Shown: positions 27,592 through 36,606, counted from the stretch's first letter. The stretch is DNA of 64,000 nucleotides from Mycobacterium sp. MS1601 (GCF_001984215.1 NZ_CP019420.1:2976001-3040000), one strand, 5' to 3'. Notes: generated from the sequence alone by a model not told the origin. Translations and numbers: made by a program.

Positions 27592-28617
27592 CTAGGTGGT
27601 GAGGGCAACCTTCACGCAGTCGGCGGTGCGAGCTGCCACCGCAGCGTAGGCCCGGGCCGCATCATCGAGTGTCACTGTGTCGGTGAAGATTCCGCCGGCG
27701 TCCAGTCTGCCTTCGACCAGCAGAGGGATCAGTTCCGGCCAGGTGCGCTGCACCGGGGCCGTCGTCATCCGCAAGGTCACACTGCGCACCAGGCTCATCA
27801 GCGCCGGGAACGGGAACGGGTTCAGATCGTGCACCCCGATCACCGACACCGTGCCGCCGGCTCGCACCAGAGTCAGCGCGTCGGACATGGTGGTGTCGTT
27901 GCCCACCGCATCGATCACCGAGGCGGCGCCCCGGCCGCCGGTGGCGTCGAAAACCGCCGCCGCAGCGGGCGACTCCACCGGCGTAGCGCCCGACAGTGCG
28001 GCGCGTTGCCGACGTCCTGCCACCGGGTCGACGGCGAACACCGTGCCGGCACCCAGGGCGATGGCACTGCGCACCGCACACAGCCCGACGGCGCCGAGAC
28101 CCAGAACCACGACGGTTCCGCCGGGCGGGATGTCGGCCCGCTGCGCACCTGCCCATCCGGTGGCCAAGTTGTCGGTGAGCAGCAGCGCGGCCTCGGTATC
28201 GATCCCGTCCGGGACTTTCAACAGCTGGAAGTCCGCGGCGGGTACGGCCAGGTACTCCGACTGCGCCCCACCCAGAGCGCCGGAGCCGAAGATCCTGGGC
28301 CCGGACACGCACGTCACCGGATCGGCGGTGGCGCAGCCGGCACAACCGCCGCAGCCGGCCACCGACGACACCAGCACCCTGTCGCCGACATGCACAGAAC
28401 GTGTCTCGGACCCCACCTCGACGACGGTGCCGACTGCCTCGTGCCCCAGCGGAACCGGCTGTGCCAGTGGATAATCACCCTCGTAGAAGTGCAGATCCGA
28501 GCCGCAGATGGCGGTGGTGTGCACCGCCACCACGGCGCCGTCGGCCCCAGGCAGGATGGCGTCGGGCACGGTGTCCACCCGGATCTGCCCGGGAGCCTCG
28601 ATCAGTACGGAGCGCAT
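27592..28617 (-). CDS. Zinc-dependent alcohol dehydrogenase (MDR)
   Basis: 341 aa. Catalytic zinc ligands are Cys38 (TTAICGSD) and His in PLGHEAVGTV near 59. A structural-zinc Cys cluster GCGGCAGC...VTC lies near 88-102. The Rossmann motif GLGAVGLCAV is near 173. It oxidises an alcohol with NAD(P)+. The start lies 11 bases downstream of the stop of the Baeyer-Villiger monooxygenase on the same strand. The pair could convert a secondary alcohol to a ketone and then to an ester. Confidence 0.9.
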   Translation of the reverse strand: MRSVLIEAPGQIRVDTVPDAILPGADGAVVAVHTTAICGSDLHFYEGDYPLAQPVPLGHEAVGTVVEVGSETRSVHVGDRVLVSSVAGCGGCAGCATADPVTCVSGPRIFGSGALGGAQSEYLAVPAADFQLLKVPDGIDTEAALLLTDNLATGWAGAQRADIPPGGTVVVLGLGAVGLCAVRSAIALGAGTVFAVDPVAGRRQRAALSGATPVESPAAAAVFDATGGRGAASVIDAVGNDTTMSDALTLVRAGGTVSVIGVHDLNPFPFPALMSLVRSVTLRMTTAPVQRTWPELIPLLVEGRLDAGGIFTDTVTLDDAARAYAAVAARTADCVKVALTT

Positions 28618-28627
28618 GAGGAACCCT

Positions 28628-30550
28628 TCAGGTCAGGATGTAGTCACTCGCGTCGGGCGTGCGGGTCCAGGACCAGTAGTCGACGAGGCGCCACGGGCTC
28701 AGCGAGTGCACCAGGCCGGCGTCGTCCTTGTAGAAGCTGTGTTTGATGGCCGGATGCGACCACACCATGGTCTTCAGTTCAGCTTGCGATCGTCGATACC
28801 AGTCGTCGTAGCGCTCCTGCCTCGGCTCCATCGCCTGTTTGTCCGTGGCGATCAGCAGGTCGAGGCAGCCCATGATGTAGCGGACTTCGCACTCGGAGTG
28901 AAAGATCAGGCTGCCGCCGCTGGCCAGGTTGGTACCGGGGCCGTAGAGGCAGAAGAAGTTGGGGAAGCCGGGGACCGTCATCCCCAGATAGGCTGCGGGC
29001 CTGCTGCCCCAATAGTCATGGATCTCGATTCCGTTGCGGCCCCTGATGGTCAATGAGCAGAGCGTGTCGTTGACGCGGAAACCGGTGGCGTAGACCAGGA
29101 CGTCGGCGGGGTAGCGGGTGCCGTCTTCGGCCACCACGGCGTCGTGGTCGATGCGGGCGACACCGCCGCGGACCAGCTCGACGTTGTCCCGGGTCAGGGT
29201 CTGCAACCAGCTCCCGTTGTCCTGCAGGGTGCGTTTGCCGGTGGCGGGATAGTCGGGGATCACCTTCGCCAGAAGCTCCGGGTCATCCGGGATCTGGCTC
29301 TTGATCCATTCGGTGAACATCATTCGAGCCAGGTCGTTGGCGGCACTGATCGAGGTCTGCTGTTCGGGCCAGTCCGGATCGATCTTTGCGGCGGCCAAGC
29401 CGGTGTCGCATCCGGGCCAGAAGATCAGGAAGCGGTACCAGCGGCCGTAGAACGGCAGATGCCGCAACGCCCACCGGACTCCGGGCCCCACCTGTGCGTG
29501 GTAGTTCGGGTTGGGGAACATCCACTGCGCGGTGCGCTGGAAGACGGTGAGACTGCCCACCCGCTCGGCGATGGCCGGGGCCACCTGGAACCCGGAGGCG
29601 CCCGCGCCGATCATCACGACGTTCTTACCGTCGAGGTCCACGTCATGATCCCAGCGGGCGGTGTGAAAGGCCGCTCCGGCAAAGGATTCCGCGCCGTCGA
29701 ACACCGGTATGTGGGGGGCGTTGAGTTGGCCGACCGCGGTGATCACCGCGCGAGCGCGCAGCGTCTCGCCGTTGCCGAGATGCACAGTCCAGCTGGACGA
29801 GTCGTCGTCCCATTCTGCGGACGTCACCGCGGTGTTGAACCGGATGTGCTCGGCCACGCCGTGGCGATCCATCACCGACTGGAAGTAGCCCTGCAGTTCG
29901 GGTTGCTGGGCGAAGAACTCCGACCAGTGATCGTCGGGTTCGAAGCTGTAACAGTAGAAGTGGTTGCCGACATCCACCCTGGCTCCGGGATAGGTGTTCT
30001 CCCACCAGGTTCCGCCGACACCGGCGTTCTTCTCCAGTACGGTGAAAGGAATGCCGGCCTGCTGCAACCGGATGGCGGCCAGCAGCCCGGACTGGCCCGC
30101 TCCGATGACGACGACCGGGAAGTTCGCGCGGTCAAGGGGGGCGGACAAGAGGTGGGTGTCGCGTTGGTCGCGGCCGTCGAGTTCCATCTCCTCGAGCATC
30201 ATGGGCACGTACTCGGGTGAAACATCCTCGCACACCAGCCAGTTCATCATCCGTTTCAGCAGTGTGCGATCCACGGGAGCAGGCTCGGGACAGCCGCGGT
30301 CGCGGTAGTCGCGGATGATGTCGAGGGCCAGTGCCCGGGCTGCGGCTTTGTCGGGCTCGCTCATGTAGCCCTGGACCTCGTTGAGGAACAGCCCGGCGGG
30401 CTTGAGTGGCCCGTCGAGCAGTGCTGCATTGCCACTCATATGGACACAGGACAGCAGAAGCGCAGGAATCGATACGTCCTCGAGTGCGGCGGCGATCTCG
30501 GTGTCGGAATCGGTGAACGGCACGCCGGCATGCGGATTGCGCGAGGTCAC
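28628..30550 (-). CDS. Baeyer-Villiger-type flavin monooxygenase
   Basis: 640 aa. A helical N-terminal extension (DSDTEIAAALEDVSIPALLL) precedes the FAD-binding GAGQSG near 151 and GGTWWENTYPGARVD near 180. The BVMO fingerprint FxGxxxHxxxW is matched exactly by FAGAAFHTARW near 290. The NADPH-binding GAGASG is near 315. It inserts oxygen next to a ketone, giving an ester or lactone. The GTG at 30550 was chosen because the conserved N-terminal extension begins there, and TAGCGT seven bases upstream could be its -10. Further upstream sequence is antisense to the acyl-CoA dehydrogenase promoter and gene. Confidence 0.88.
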   Translation of the reverse strand: MTSRNPHAGVPFTDSDTEIAAALEDVSIPALLLSCVHMSGNAALLDGPLKPAGLFLNEVQGYMSEPDKAAARALALDIIRDYRDRGCPEPAPVDRTLLKRMMNWLVCEDVSPEYVPMMLEEMELDGRDQRDTHLLSAPLDRANFPVVVIGAGQSGLLAAIRLQQAGIPFTVLEKNAGVGGTWWENTYPGARVDVGNHFYCYSFEPDDHWSEFFAQQPELQGYFQSVMDRHGVAEHIRFNTAVTSAEWDDDSSSWTVHLGNGETLRARAVITAVGQLNAPHIPVFDGAESFAGAAFHTARWDHDVDLDGKNVVMIGAGASGFQVAPAIAERVGSLTVFQRTAQWMFPNPNYHAQVGPGVRWALRHLPFYGRWYRFLIFWPGCDTGLAAAKIDPDWPEQQTSISAANDLARMMFTEWIKSQIPDDPELLAKVIPDYPATGKRTLQDNGSWLQTLTRDNVELVRGGVARIDHDAVVAEDGTRYPADVLVYATGFRVNDTLCSLTIRGRNGIEIHDYWGSRPAAYLGMTVPGFPNFFCLYGPGTNLASGGSLIFHSECEVRYIMGCLDLLIATDKQAMEPRQERYDDWYRRSQAELKTMVWSHPAIKHSFYKDDAGLVHSLSPWRLVDYWSWTRTPDASDYILT

Positions 30551-30639
30551 TTGCCGAACGCTAGGGCATGGATGCCACCGTGTGGGCAGATTTCGAAAAG
30601 TGTCTACACCGACCACCTTGCATCGGATGACGTCCATAA

Positions 30640-30651
30640 AATATTTTCTAT
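30640..30651 (+). promoter_or_regulatory. Candidate GntR operator at the acyl-CoA dehydrogenase promoter
   Basis: AATATTTTCTAT matches 11 of 12 bases of AATATTGTCTAT in the promoter of the gntR gene (minus strand 33533-33522). TATTTT within it may be the -10 of the acyl-CoA dehydrogenase transcript. A TGTCTA core also occurs at 30601-30606. Confidence 0.5.
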
Positions 30652-30670
30652 GGAGACGGGAGGTGGCGGC

Positions 30671-31837
30671 ATGGTGCTGTCGGCAGAAGAGAAGGCCCTG
30701 GTCGATGCGGTGAGAGAGTTCGTCGAAAAGCAGGTGAAGCCCGTGGTGCGTGATCTCGAGCACGCCAACACCTATCCGGAAGAGCTCATCAACATGATGA
30801 AGCAGATCGGGATCTTCGGGCTCGCGATCCCGGAACCCTATGGCGTCGGACAGGTCTCGATGCCCTGCTACGTGGCCGTCACCGAGGAACTCGCCCGCGG
30901 TTGGATGAGCCTGGCCGGCGCGATGGGTGGACACACCGTGGTGTCCAAGCTGATCGTCATGTTCGGCACCGAGGAGCAGAAACAGAAGTACCTGCCCCGG
31001 ATGGCAACCGGGGAACTGCGCACCACCATGGCGCTGACCGAGCCCGGCGGCGGTTCCGACCTGCAGGCCATGCGGACCGTCGCCCGCCTGGAAGAGCGCG
31101 ATGGCGCCGACGAATACGTCATCAACGGCAGCAAGACCTGGATCACCAATGCCCGCCGCGCCGGGCTGGTGGCGCTGATGTGCAAGACCGACCCTAGTGC
31201 AGAGCCCGCGCACAAGGGCGTCTCGATCCTGTTGGTGGAGAAGGTTCCTGGCTTCACGGTGTCCAAGGACCTGCCCAAGCTCGGCTACAAGGGAGTCGAG
31301 AGCTGCGAGCTGAATTTCCACGACTGCCGGGTACCTGCCGATGCACTGCTGGGGGAGTCCGAGGGAAACGGCTTTGCGCAGATGATGAAAGGCCTGGAGG
31401 TGGGGCGGCTGCAGGTGGCAGCCCGTGCCACCGGCGTCGCCCGTGCCGCCTTCGAGGATGCGCTGCGCTACTCCCAGGAACGAGAGAGCTTCGGCAAGCC
31501 CATCTGGCAGCACCAGTCGGTGGGCAACATGCTGGCCGATATGGGCACCAAGCTGTCGGCTGCCCGCGCGCTGTTGAACACTGCCGCAGAGAAATTCGAC
31601 TCCGGCGCCCGGGTGGACATGGAGGCCGGCATGGCCAAGCTGTTCGCGTCCGAGGTGGGAATGGAGGTGGCCCTGGACGCGGTGCGGGTGCACGGGGGGT
31701 ACGGCTACTCCACCGAGTACGACGTCGAACGCTACTTCCGTGACGCCCCGCTGATGATCGTGGGGGAGGGTACCAACGAGATCCAGCGCGGCGTCATCGC
31801 CAAGCAGCTGGTGAAGCGGGGCGGGCTGGACCAGTGA
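30671..31837 (+). CDS. Acyl-CoA dehydrogenase (FadE)
   Basis: 388 aa flavoprotein. FAD/substrate signature TMALTEPGGGSDL near 119, WITNARRAG near 157, and the C-terminal RDAPLMIVGEGTNEIQRG near 358-376 with the catalytic Glu in GEGTNEIQ. It introduces the alpha,beta double bond in acyl-CoA. The ATG at 30671 is chosen for the GGGAGG site at 30657-30662; the ATG at 30650 would be nearly on the -10 box. With the MaoC-like gene and the citE remnant downstream it forms a branched-chain or short-chain acid degradation operon. A GntR regulator convergent with the operon's 3' end likely controls it. Confidence 0.93.
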   Translation: MVLSAEEKALVDAVREFVEKQVKPVVRDLEHANTYPEELINMMKQIGIFGLAIPEPYGVGQVSMPCYVAVTEELARGWMSLAGAMGGHTVVSKLIVMFGTEEQKQKYLPRMATGELRTTMALTEPGGGSDLQAMRTVARLEERDGADEYVINGSKTWITNARRAGLVALMCKTDPSAEPAHKGVSILLVEKVPGFTVSKDLPKLGYKGVESCELNFHDCRVPADALLGESEGNGFAQMMKGLEVGRLQVAARATGVARAAFEDALRYSQERESFGKPIWQHQSVGNMLADMGTKLSAARALLNTAAEKFDSGARVDMEAGMAKLFASEVGMEVALDAVRVHGGYGYSTEYDVERYFRDAPLMIVGEGTNEIQRGVIAKQLVKRGGLDQ

Positions 31838-31895
31838 CGCCGGCCATGTTGTCGTTGCTCGCAGGAACAGACCGCCCTCGACACGAGGAGTTGAG

Positions 31896-32747
31896 ATGTC
31901 ACTGGATCGGTACATCCAAGGCTGGAATCCTCAAACACTCACCAGCACAGAGAATCTGACTGTCGATACCGCACAGCGGTTCGCTGCGACCCTGGACCTG
32001 GATGTCAACATCGGCGGCGGTGACCGCCTGCCGCCGATGTGGCACTGGTTCTACTTCACCGAGTTCGCGCCCACTGCCGAACTGGGGGACGACGGGCACC
32101 CGCGTGACGGGCACTTCCTGCCGCCGATCCCGCACCGCCGCAGGATGTTCGCCGGAGCGCGGCTGCGCATCCACGAACCGATGCTGCTGGGGCAACAGGC
32201 CACTCGCACGTCCGAGTTGGTGACCACCAAGGTCAAGCAGGGCAGGACCGGTGAACTGCTGTTCGTCACGGTGCGCAACGAGTTCAGCCAGAATGGCAGC
32301 GCGCGTATGACGGAGGAACAGGACCTGGTGTACCGCAGCGACTCCGGGGCGGCCACACCGTTCGTCAAGGTCAACGAGCCGCTGGAAGCCCCGACTGCGC
32401 CCTGGGTGTCCGAACCGCACACACACCCGGCGCTGCTGTTCCGGTTCAGCGCATTGACCGCCAATGCGCACCGCATCCACTACGACCAGGAGTACACCAC
32501 GACAGTCGAAGGCTTCCCAGGACTGGTGGTGCACGGACCTCTACTGGCGCTGTACATGTCCGAGCTCGCCCGCACCAACAGTGACAGGCCACTGACCAGC
32601 TTCGACTTTCGGCTCTTGAAACCGGTTTTTGTCGGCGACCCGATCAGGGTGCAGGGCGCCCCGGCGGCCGACGGAGCCGCCGCGGAACTGTCGGTGGTCT
32701 CCGGCGCGGGGATCCTGCATGCCACCTCCACCGCCGGCTACTCATGA
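31896..32747 (+). CDS. FAS1-like/MaoC-type dehydratase (mesaconyl-CoA hydratase-like)
   Basis: 283 aa double hot-dog protein of the HTD2/mesaconyl-C4-CoA hydratase group. MWHWFYFTEFAP near 49, PPIPHRRRMFAGARL near 77, and the second hot-dog catalytic region FRFSALTANAHRIHYDQEYT near 175-195 followed by VHGPLLALYM. It hydrates or dehydrates an acyl-CoA. A GAGGAG ribosome-binding site lies at 31883-31888. The order FadE, this gene, citE remnant is like M. tuberculosis Rv2500c-Rv2498c, a branched-chain/C5-dicarboxylate acyl-CoA pathway. Confidence 0.82.
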   Translation: MSLDRYIQGWNPQTLTSTENLTVDTAQRFAATLDLDVNIGGGDRLPPMWHWFYFTEFAPTAELGDDGHPRDGHFLPPIPHRRRMFAGARLRIHEPMLLGQQATRTSELVTTKVKQGRTGELLFVTVRNEFSQNGSARMTEEQDLVYRSDSGAATPFVKVNEPLEAPTAPWVSEPHTHPALLFRFSALTANAHRIHYDQEYTTTVEGFPGLVVHGPLLALYMSELARTNSDRPLTSFDFRLLKPVFVGDPIRVQGAPAADGAAAELSVVSGAGILHATSTAGYS

Positions 32748-32832
32748 TGTGGCCCCGCCGGTCAACGGCAGGATGATCGATGTGCCGGTGGTGGAGCGGG
32801 CTCGCCGTATTCTCGCGGTGGCGGCGCGTTAG
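32743..32832 (+). pseudogene. 3' remnant of a citE-like (HpcH/HpaI) CoA-lyase gene
   Basis: The frame ending TAG at 32830-32832 encodes VNGRMIDVPVVERARRILA, very like the conserved C terminus of CitE/malyl-CoA-lyase proteins (DGxMIDxPVVxRAxRIL). Only about 30 codons survive, fused directly behind the dehydratase stop. The stop overlaps that of the convergent gntR. I infer deletion of the rest of a lyase that once completed the FadE-MaoC operon. Confidence 0.6.
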
Positions 32833-33512
32833 CCGAGTGTGCCGCTGGCCGTCAGGTGCTCGGCCAGCAGCACGCCCGCCCGCCGCACGTGATGTGCCAT
32901 CGCATCCCGCGCCGCCTCGGCGTCACCGGAGCGCAGATGCTCGATGATGGCGCGGTGGTCCTTGGCCGACGCCTCGGGCCAGCCCTCGACCGCGGCGAAG
33001 AACTTCCGTGGTGCGTACGGCAGCGTCGCCTTGATGAGCCAACGGATCTTGCGTGACCCGGCCACCCGGTAGATCGTTTCGTGGAAGCGGTGATTGAGCC
33101 GCTCGACAGCCTCGAAGTCCTTGTCCGCATTGGCCTGTTCCAGCTCGGCCTGGATGCCCTCCAGCTCGTCCACCAACTCGACACTGATGATCTGCGCGGC
33201 CCTGGCGGTGAGTTCACCACCCAGCAGTGCCTGCGCGTCGTAGACGTCGCGGATGTCCTCCCCGGACAGCGCGGTGACGGAGAACCCGCGTCGTGGTTCG
33301 ATCGTCAAGAACCCCTCGGTCTGCAACAGCAGCAGGCCTTCCCGCGCCGGGGTGGCGCTGATCCCGAGGTCGTCGGCCACCACCTCGGGGCGGATGAATT
33401 CGCCCGCGCGCAGTTGGCCGGAGACGATGAGCTCGCGGACGTGAGCTGCGGCAAGGTCGCTGAGGCGCATCAGCGGCCCCCGCTTGCGGTCAGCGGCAGC
33501 CGTCGGTTTCAC
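32829..33512 (-). CDS. GntR/FCD-family regulator (FadR-like)
   Basis: 227 aa. The winged HTH is at about residues 15-75 (IRPEVVADDLGISATPAREGLLLL, with wing EPRRGFSV). The helical FCD ligand domain has metal-ligand type Asp/His positions (DVYDAQALL near 88, HRFHETIYRVAG near 142, DHRAIIEHL near 188). The GTG start at 33512 lies six bases beyond a TATATT -10 box, so the message is probably leaderless. A promoter motif shared with the FadE operon suggests that acyl-CoA or a dicarboxylate ligand controls both. Confidence 0.88.
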   Translation of the reverse strand: MKPTAAADRKRGPLMRLSDLAAAHVRELIVSGQLRAGEFIRPEVVADDLGISATPAREGLLLLQTEGFLTIEPRRGFSVTALSGEDIRDVYDAQALLGGELTARAAQIISVELVDELEGIQAELEQANADKDFEAVERLNHRFHETIYRVAGSRKIRWLIKATLPYAPRKFFAAVEGWPEASAKDHRAIIEHLRSGDAEAARDAMAHHVRRAGVLLAEHLTASGTLG

Positions 33513-33533
33513 CCGTCAAATATAGACAATATT
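33512..33533 (-). promoter_or_regulatory. gntR promoter with candidate self-operator
   Basis: On the minus strand, AATATTGTCTAT (33533-33522) overlaps the -10 box TATATT (33524-33519), and the GTG start follows six bases later. The operator motif recurs at 30640-30651. A short CTCC-ATC-GGAG dyad lies alongside (33534-33544). Confidence 0.55.
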
Positions 33534-33613
33534 CTCCATCGGAGAGGCCATATCCGTCGCGGGGCTCCGGTATGGGCGCGGCCGCGGACGCACCAACGTT
33601 GTCACCGTGGCGG

Positions 33614-33635
33614 CCGGCCGGTCCGGACTGGCCGG
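33614..33635 (-). terminator. Palindrome downstream of glgX
   Basis: A 22-base near-perfect GC palindrome (CCGGCC...GGCCGG arms around GTCCGGAC) lies about 18 bases after the glgX stop. No U-tract. A possible factor-independent stop for the leftward transcript. Confidence 0.4.
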
Positions 33636-33652
33636 TCTTCCGGCCTGAAGGA

Positions 33653-35797
33653 TCAACCGGCGGTGGCCTGTAGCACCACGATTGCGCGGGCACCGACCTT
33701 CAGCGTCGCCGAGGCGGCCACCGGCTCGGCCTCCGCGTCACCAGGCTCGGAGGCGGTGTCCACCACCGGTTGCCAGCCTTCACCGAATTCCGAAGGTGGG
33801 AGCGTGAACTCGATGGGTTCGTGGTGGGCGTTGAAGCACACCACAAACGAGTCATCGGTGACGCGCTGGCCCCGAGGATCGAGATCGGGGATGCCGTGGC
33901 CGTTGAGGTAGACCGCCACCGACTTGCCGAAACCGGAATCCCAGTCCTCGTCGTTCATCTCGGAACCGTCAGGGCGGAACCAGGAGATGTCGGGGACACC
34001 CGCGGATCCGCGCTGGCGCACCGGACGGCCATTGAAGAACCGCCGACGCCGAAACACCGGATGCTCGGCGCGCAGCGCCGACACTGTGCAGGCGAAGTCC
34101 AGCAGTCCCTGATCGGCCTCGGCCCAGTTGACCCAGGTGATTTCGTTGTCCTGGCAATAGCCGTTGTTGTTGCCGCCCTGCGTTCGGCCCAACTCGTCGC
34201 CGTGGCAGATCATCGGAACACCCTGCGACAGCAGCAGAGTGGTCAGGAAGTTGCGCTGCTGCTGGGCGCGCAGCGCGTTGATCTCCGGGTCATCGGTGGG
34301 ACCTTCGGCACCGCAGTTCCACGACCGGTTGTGGCTCTCGCCGTCGTTGTTGTCCTCACCATTGGCCTCGTTGTGTTTCTCGTTGTAGGACACAAGGTCT
34401 CGCAACGTGAAACCGTCGTGGGCGATGACGAAGTTGATGGAGGCGACTGGCCGGCGCGCAGTGTGTTCGTAGAGATCCGCCGAGCCGGTCAGGCGCGAGG
34501 CGAACTCGCCGAGGCTGGCCGCCTCACCACGCCAGAAGTCGCGCACCGTGTCGCGGTACTTGCCGTTCCACTCGGTCCACTGCGGCGGGAAGTTGCCCAC
34601 CTGGTAACCGCCGGGGCCGACATCCCACGGTTCGGCGATCAGCTTCACCTGGCTGACCGTCGGATCCTGTTGCACCAGTTCGAAAAACGTCGACAACTTG
34701 TCGACGTCGTAGAACTCACGGGCCAGAGTGGACGCCAGATCGAAGCGGAAGCCGTCGACGTGCATCTCGGTGACCCAGTACCGCAACGAATCCATGATGA
34801 GCTGCAGCGAATGCGGGTGCCCGACGTTGAGGCTGTTGCCCGTTCCGGTGTAGTCCATGTAGTACCGCTTGTCGTCATCGACAAGGCGGTAGTAGGCGGC
34901 ATTGTCGATACCGCGCATCGACACCGTGGGGCCCATGTGGTTGCCCTCGGCGGTGTGGTTGTAGACCACATCGAGGATGACCTCGATGCCGGCCTCGTGC
35001 AGCGCCCGGACCATCGCCTTGAATTCCTGCACCTGACCACCGGGGGTGGTGCTGCTGGTGTACTTCGAATCCGGCGCGAAGAAGCCGATGGTGTTGTATC
35101 CCCAGTAATTCGACAGACCCTTGTCGATCAGCGTCGAGTCATTGGCGAAGTGGTGCACCGGCATCAACTCAATTGCAGTGATGCCCAAGGACTTCAAGTG
35201 ATCGATGATCGCCGGGTGGGCGATTGCGGCGTAGGTGCCGCGGATGGCATCGGGGATATCTGGGTGAGTTTCGGTGAGGCCCTTGACATGAGCCTCATAG
35301 ATGAAACTGTCGGCGTACTCGCGCTGCGGTGGGCGGTCCATTCCCCAGTCGAAGAACGGATTGATCACCACCGACTTCGGCATACTGGCGGCCGAGTCCT
35401 CGTCGTTGCGGCTGTCGGGATCACCGAAGTTGTAGCCGAACAGCGACTGATCCCACTTGAACGTACCGTCGATGGCTTTCGAGTACGGGTCCAGCAGCAG
35501 CTTGTTCGGGTTACAGCGAAGCCCGGCGCCCGGATCGTGGGGTCCGTGGACGCGGAAACCGTAACGCTGTCCGGACTCGATGCCGGGTAGGAAGCAGTGC
35601 CAGACAAAACCGTCGACTTCGGGCAGTGTGTACCGGGTCTCGGTGCCGTCTTCGTCGAACAGGCACAACTCGACCTTCGTGGCCACCTCGCTGAACACGG
35701 CGAAGTTGGTGCCCGATCCGTCGTAGGTGGCGCCAAGCGGGTAGGCCTTGCCAGGCCACACCTCGACCACTCGAGCCGGGTTGGTGGCGGGGCTCAC
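33653..35797 (-). CDS. glgX: Glycogen debranching enzyme GlgX/TreX
   Basis: 714 aa GH13 enzyme that hydrolyses alpha-1,6 branches of glycogen in the cytosol. The N-terminal CBM48-like domain opens with [27 protein letters not shown]13 regions are [10 protein letters not shown] (I), [10 protein letters not shown] with the nucleophile Asp near 350 (II), LIAEPWDVG with the acid Glu (III), and [10 protein letters not shown] (IV). Length agrees with the family. The GTG at 35797 overlaps the TGA of a 10-codon leader ORF, suggesting coupled initiation; no better start is seen further upstream. Confidence 0.93.
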   Translation of the reverse strand: MSPATNPARVVEVWPGKAYPLGATYDGSGTNFAVFSEVATKVELCLFDEDGTETRYTLPEVDGFVWHCFLPGIESGQRYGFRVHGPHDPGAGLRCNPNKLLLDPYSKAIDGTFKWDQSLFGYNFGDPDSRNDEDSAASMPKSVVINPFFDWGMDRPPQREYADSFIYEAHVKGLTETHPDIPDAIRGTYAAIAHPAIIDHLKSLGITAIELMPVHHFANDSTLIDKGLSNYWGYNTIGFFAPDSKYTSSTTPGGQVQEFKAMVRALHEAGIEVILDVVYNHTAEGNHMGPTVSMRGIDNAAYYRLVDDDKRYYMDYTGTGNSLNVGHPHSLQLIMDSLRYWVTEMHVDGFRFDLASTLAREFYDVDKLSTFFELVQQDPTVSQVKLIAEPWDVGPGGYQVGNFPPQWTEWNGKYRDTVRDFWRGEAASLGEFASRLTGSADLYEHTARRPVASINFVIAHDGFTLRDLVSYNEKHNEANGEDNNDGESHNRSWNCGAEGPTDDPEINALRAQQQRNFLTTLLLSQGVPMICHGDELGRTQGGNNNGYCQDNEITWVNWAEADQGLLDFACTVSALRAEHPVFRRRRFFNGRPVRQRGSAGVPDISWFRPDGSEMNDEDWDSGFGKSVAVYLNGHGIPDLDPRGQRVTDDSFVVCFNAHHEPIEFTLPPSEFGEGWQPVVDTASEPGDAEAEPVAASATLKVGARAIVVLQATAG

Positions 35798-35826
35798 CTG
35801 GTCGCTCGCTTGCGCCTGGCGGTCAT
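35794..35826 (-). CDS. Ten-residue leader ORF coupled to glgX
   Basis: ATG at 35826 has a GAGGAG ribosome-binding site nine bases upstream. It encodes [10 protein letters not shown] and stops at TGA 35796-35794, which overlaps the glgX GTG in a GTGA junction. Its size and position suggest a translational-coupling leader. It could instead be chance, so confidence is modest. Confidence 0.4.
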   Translation of the reverse strand: MTARRKRATR

Positions 35827-35915
35827 CTGGGGCAACTCCTCGCGTCGGGGATGAGGAGTTCAACCTATCGACTGACCTTTCGGGTTGCACATCGGTGGGT
35901 GGTGGCGAGACAGCT

Positions 35916-36086
35916 CTATTCGGCGACACGGTGCCGACCGTGATACAGCGAATCGGAACTGCGGCCGGTTCCGCCGAATAGCGCCAGGCCAGGGTCGCCG
36001 AACAACAACATGTCGGAAGCGGCGGCGATGCGGTCAATCGCAACACCGTCGGGTGTTGACAGCGGTTCGGGTGTGGTGTTCGCCAT
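35916..36086 (-). CDS. Small hypothetical protein (56 aa)
   Basis: ATG at 36086 is preceded by GAGGAAGG with good spacing. The product begins MANTTPEPLSTPDGVAIDRI and has a hydrophobic middle (DMLLFGDPGLALFGG) and a basic tail with several His/Arg. A TATAGA -10-like box (36142-36137) lies 50 bases upstream, next to the GGTGTC-N7-GACACC dyad. Third-position GC is lower (about 70%) than in neighbours. No family is recognised. It precedes the glgX leader by about 90 bases on the same strand and may be co-transcribed. Confidence 0.45.
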   Translation of the reverse strand: MANTTPEPLSTPDGVAIDRIAAASDMLLFGDPGLALFGGTGRSSDSLYHGRHRVAE

Positions 36087-36152
36087 GTCGCCTTCCTCAG
36101 TCGGTCCGGGCCACCGCGCCGTGGCAGTCGAGCAGGTCTATACCCCAAACAC

Positions 36153-36171
36153 GGTGTCCAAAACTGACACC
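36153..36171. promoter_or_regulatory. Dyad upstream of the small ORF
   Basis: Perfect arms GGTGTC and GACACC with a seven-base centre lie about 10 bases upstream of the TATAGA box. They would overlap the -35 region of a leftward promoter for the 56-aa ORF/glgX. It could also serve as a terminator for the convergent-side 139-aa gene, whose stop is 16 bases away. Confidence 0.4.
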
Positions 36172-36186
36172 TCGGGCAATTGCTCC

Positions 36187-36606
36187 TCAGTCCGGAGTCG
36201 CCTCGTGCCCCTGGCGTCCGGGAGTGCGTCTGACCTGCTTCATCTCTGCTTCGTAGACGTGCCGGACACCGCCGGTGAGCTCCCGCCGAACCGCCTTCTC
36301 ATGCTCGCGGAACACCGTCCAGTACACGTCGTCGTACTCCTCGACCACCTGGAATGTCCAGCGGCCAGCGAGCACGTTCCGTCCCACCAGGTCAGCGTCC
36401 AGCTCGTCGGCGATGTCGATGTGACCCGCGGCGCGCAGCTGAGCACACGCCTCGCCGACCTGGCCGTCGGCGTGGCCCATCAGCTGGTGGAAGGTGTACA
36501 GGGCGCCGCGGGCGCGTTCGACGGTCTCCAACGCTTCGGAGAGTTTGCCCACGGCTTCGACCGTGGCGTCGTCCACTCCGGGCGGGCGTCGATCAAGACT
36601 GTCCAT
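36187..36606 (-). CDS. Conserved actinobacterial protein of unknown function
   Basis: 139 aa, mostly helical. It has a conserved N-terminal block PPGVDDATVEAVGKLSEALE...ARGALYTFHQLMGHAD and a C-terminal GRNVLAGRWTFQVVEEYDDVYW...VRRELTGGVRHVYEAEMK. I recognise this as a family recurring in mycobacteria and relatives, without known activity. It overlaps the upstream HAD gene by 14 bases, suggesting a two-gene operon. Confidence 0.78.
   Translation of the reverse strand: MDSLDRRPPGVDDATVEAVGKLSEALETVERARGALYTFHQLMGHADGQVGEACAQLRAAGHIDIADELDADLVGRNVLAGRWTFQVVEEYDDVYWTVFREHEKAVRRELTGGVRHVYEAEMKQVRRTPGRQGHEATPD

Noticed and set aside
30551..31915. N-terminal extension of the monooxygenase to 31915
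   Set aside because: The extension runs antisense through the acyl-CoA dehydrogenase; family N termini begin close to 30550.
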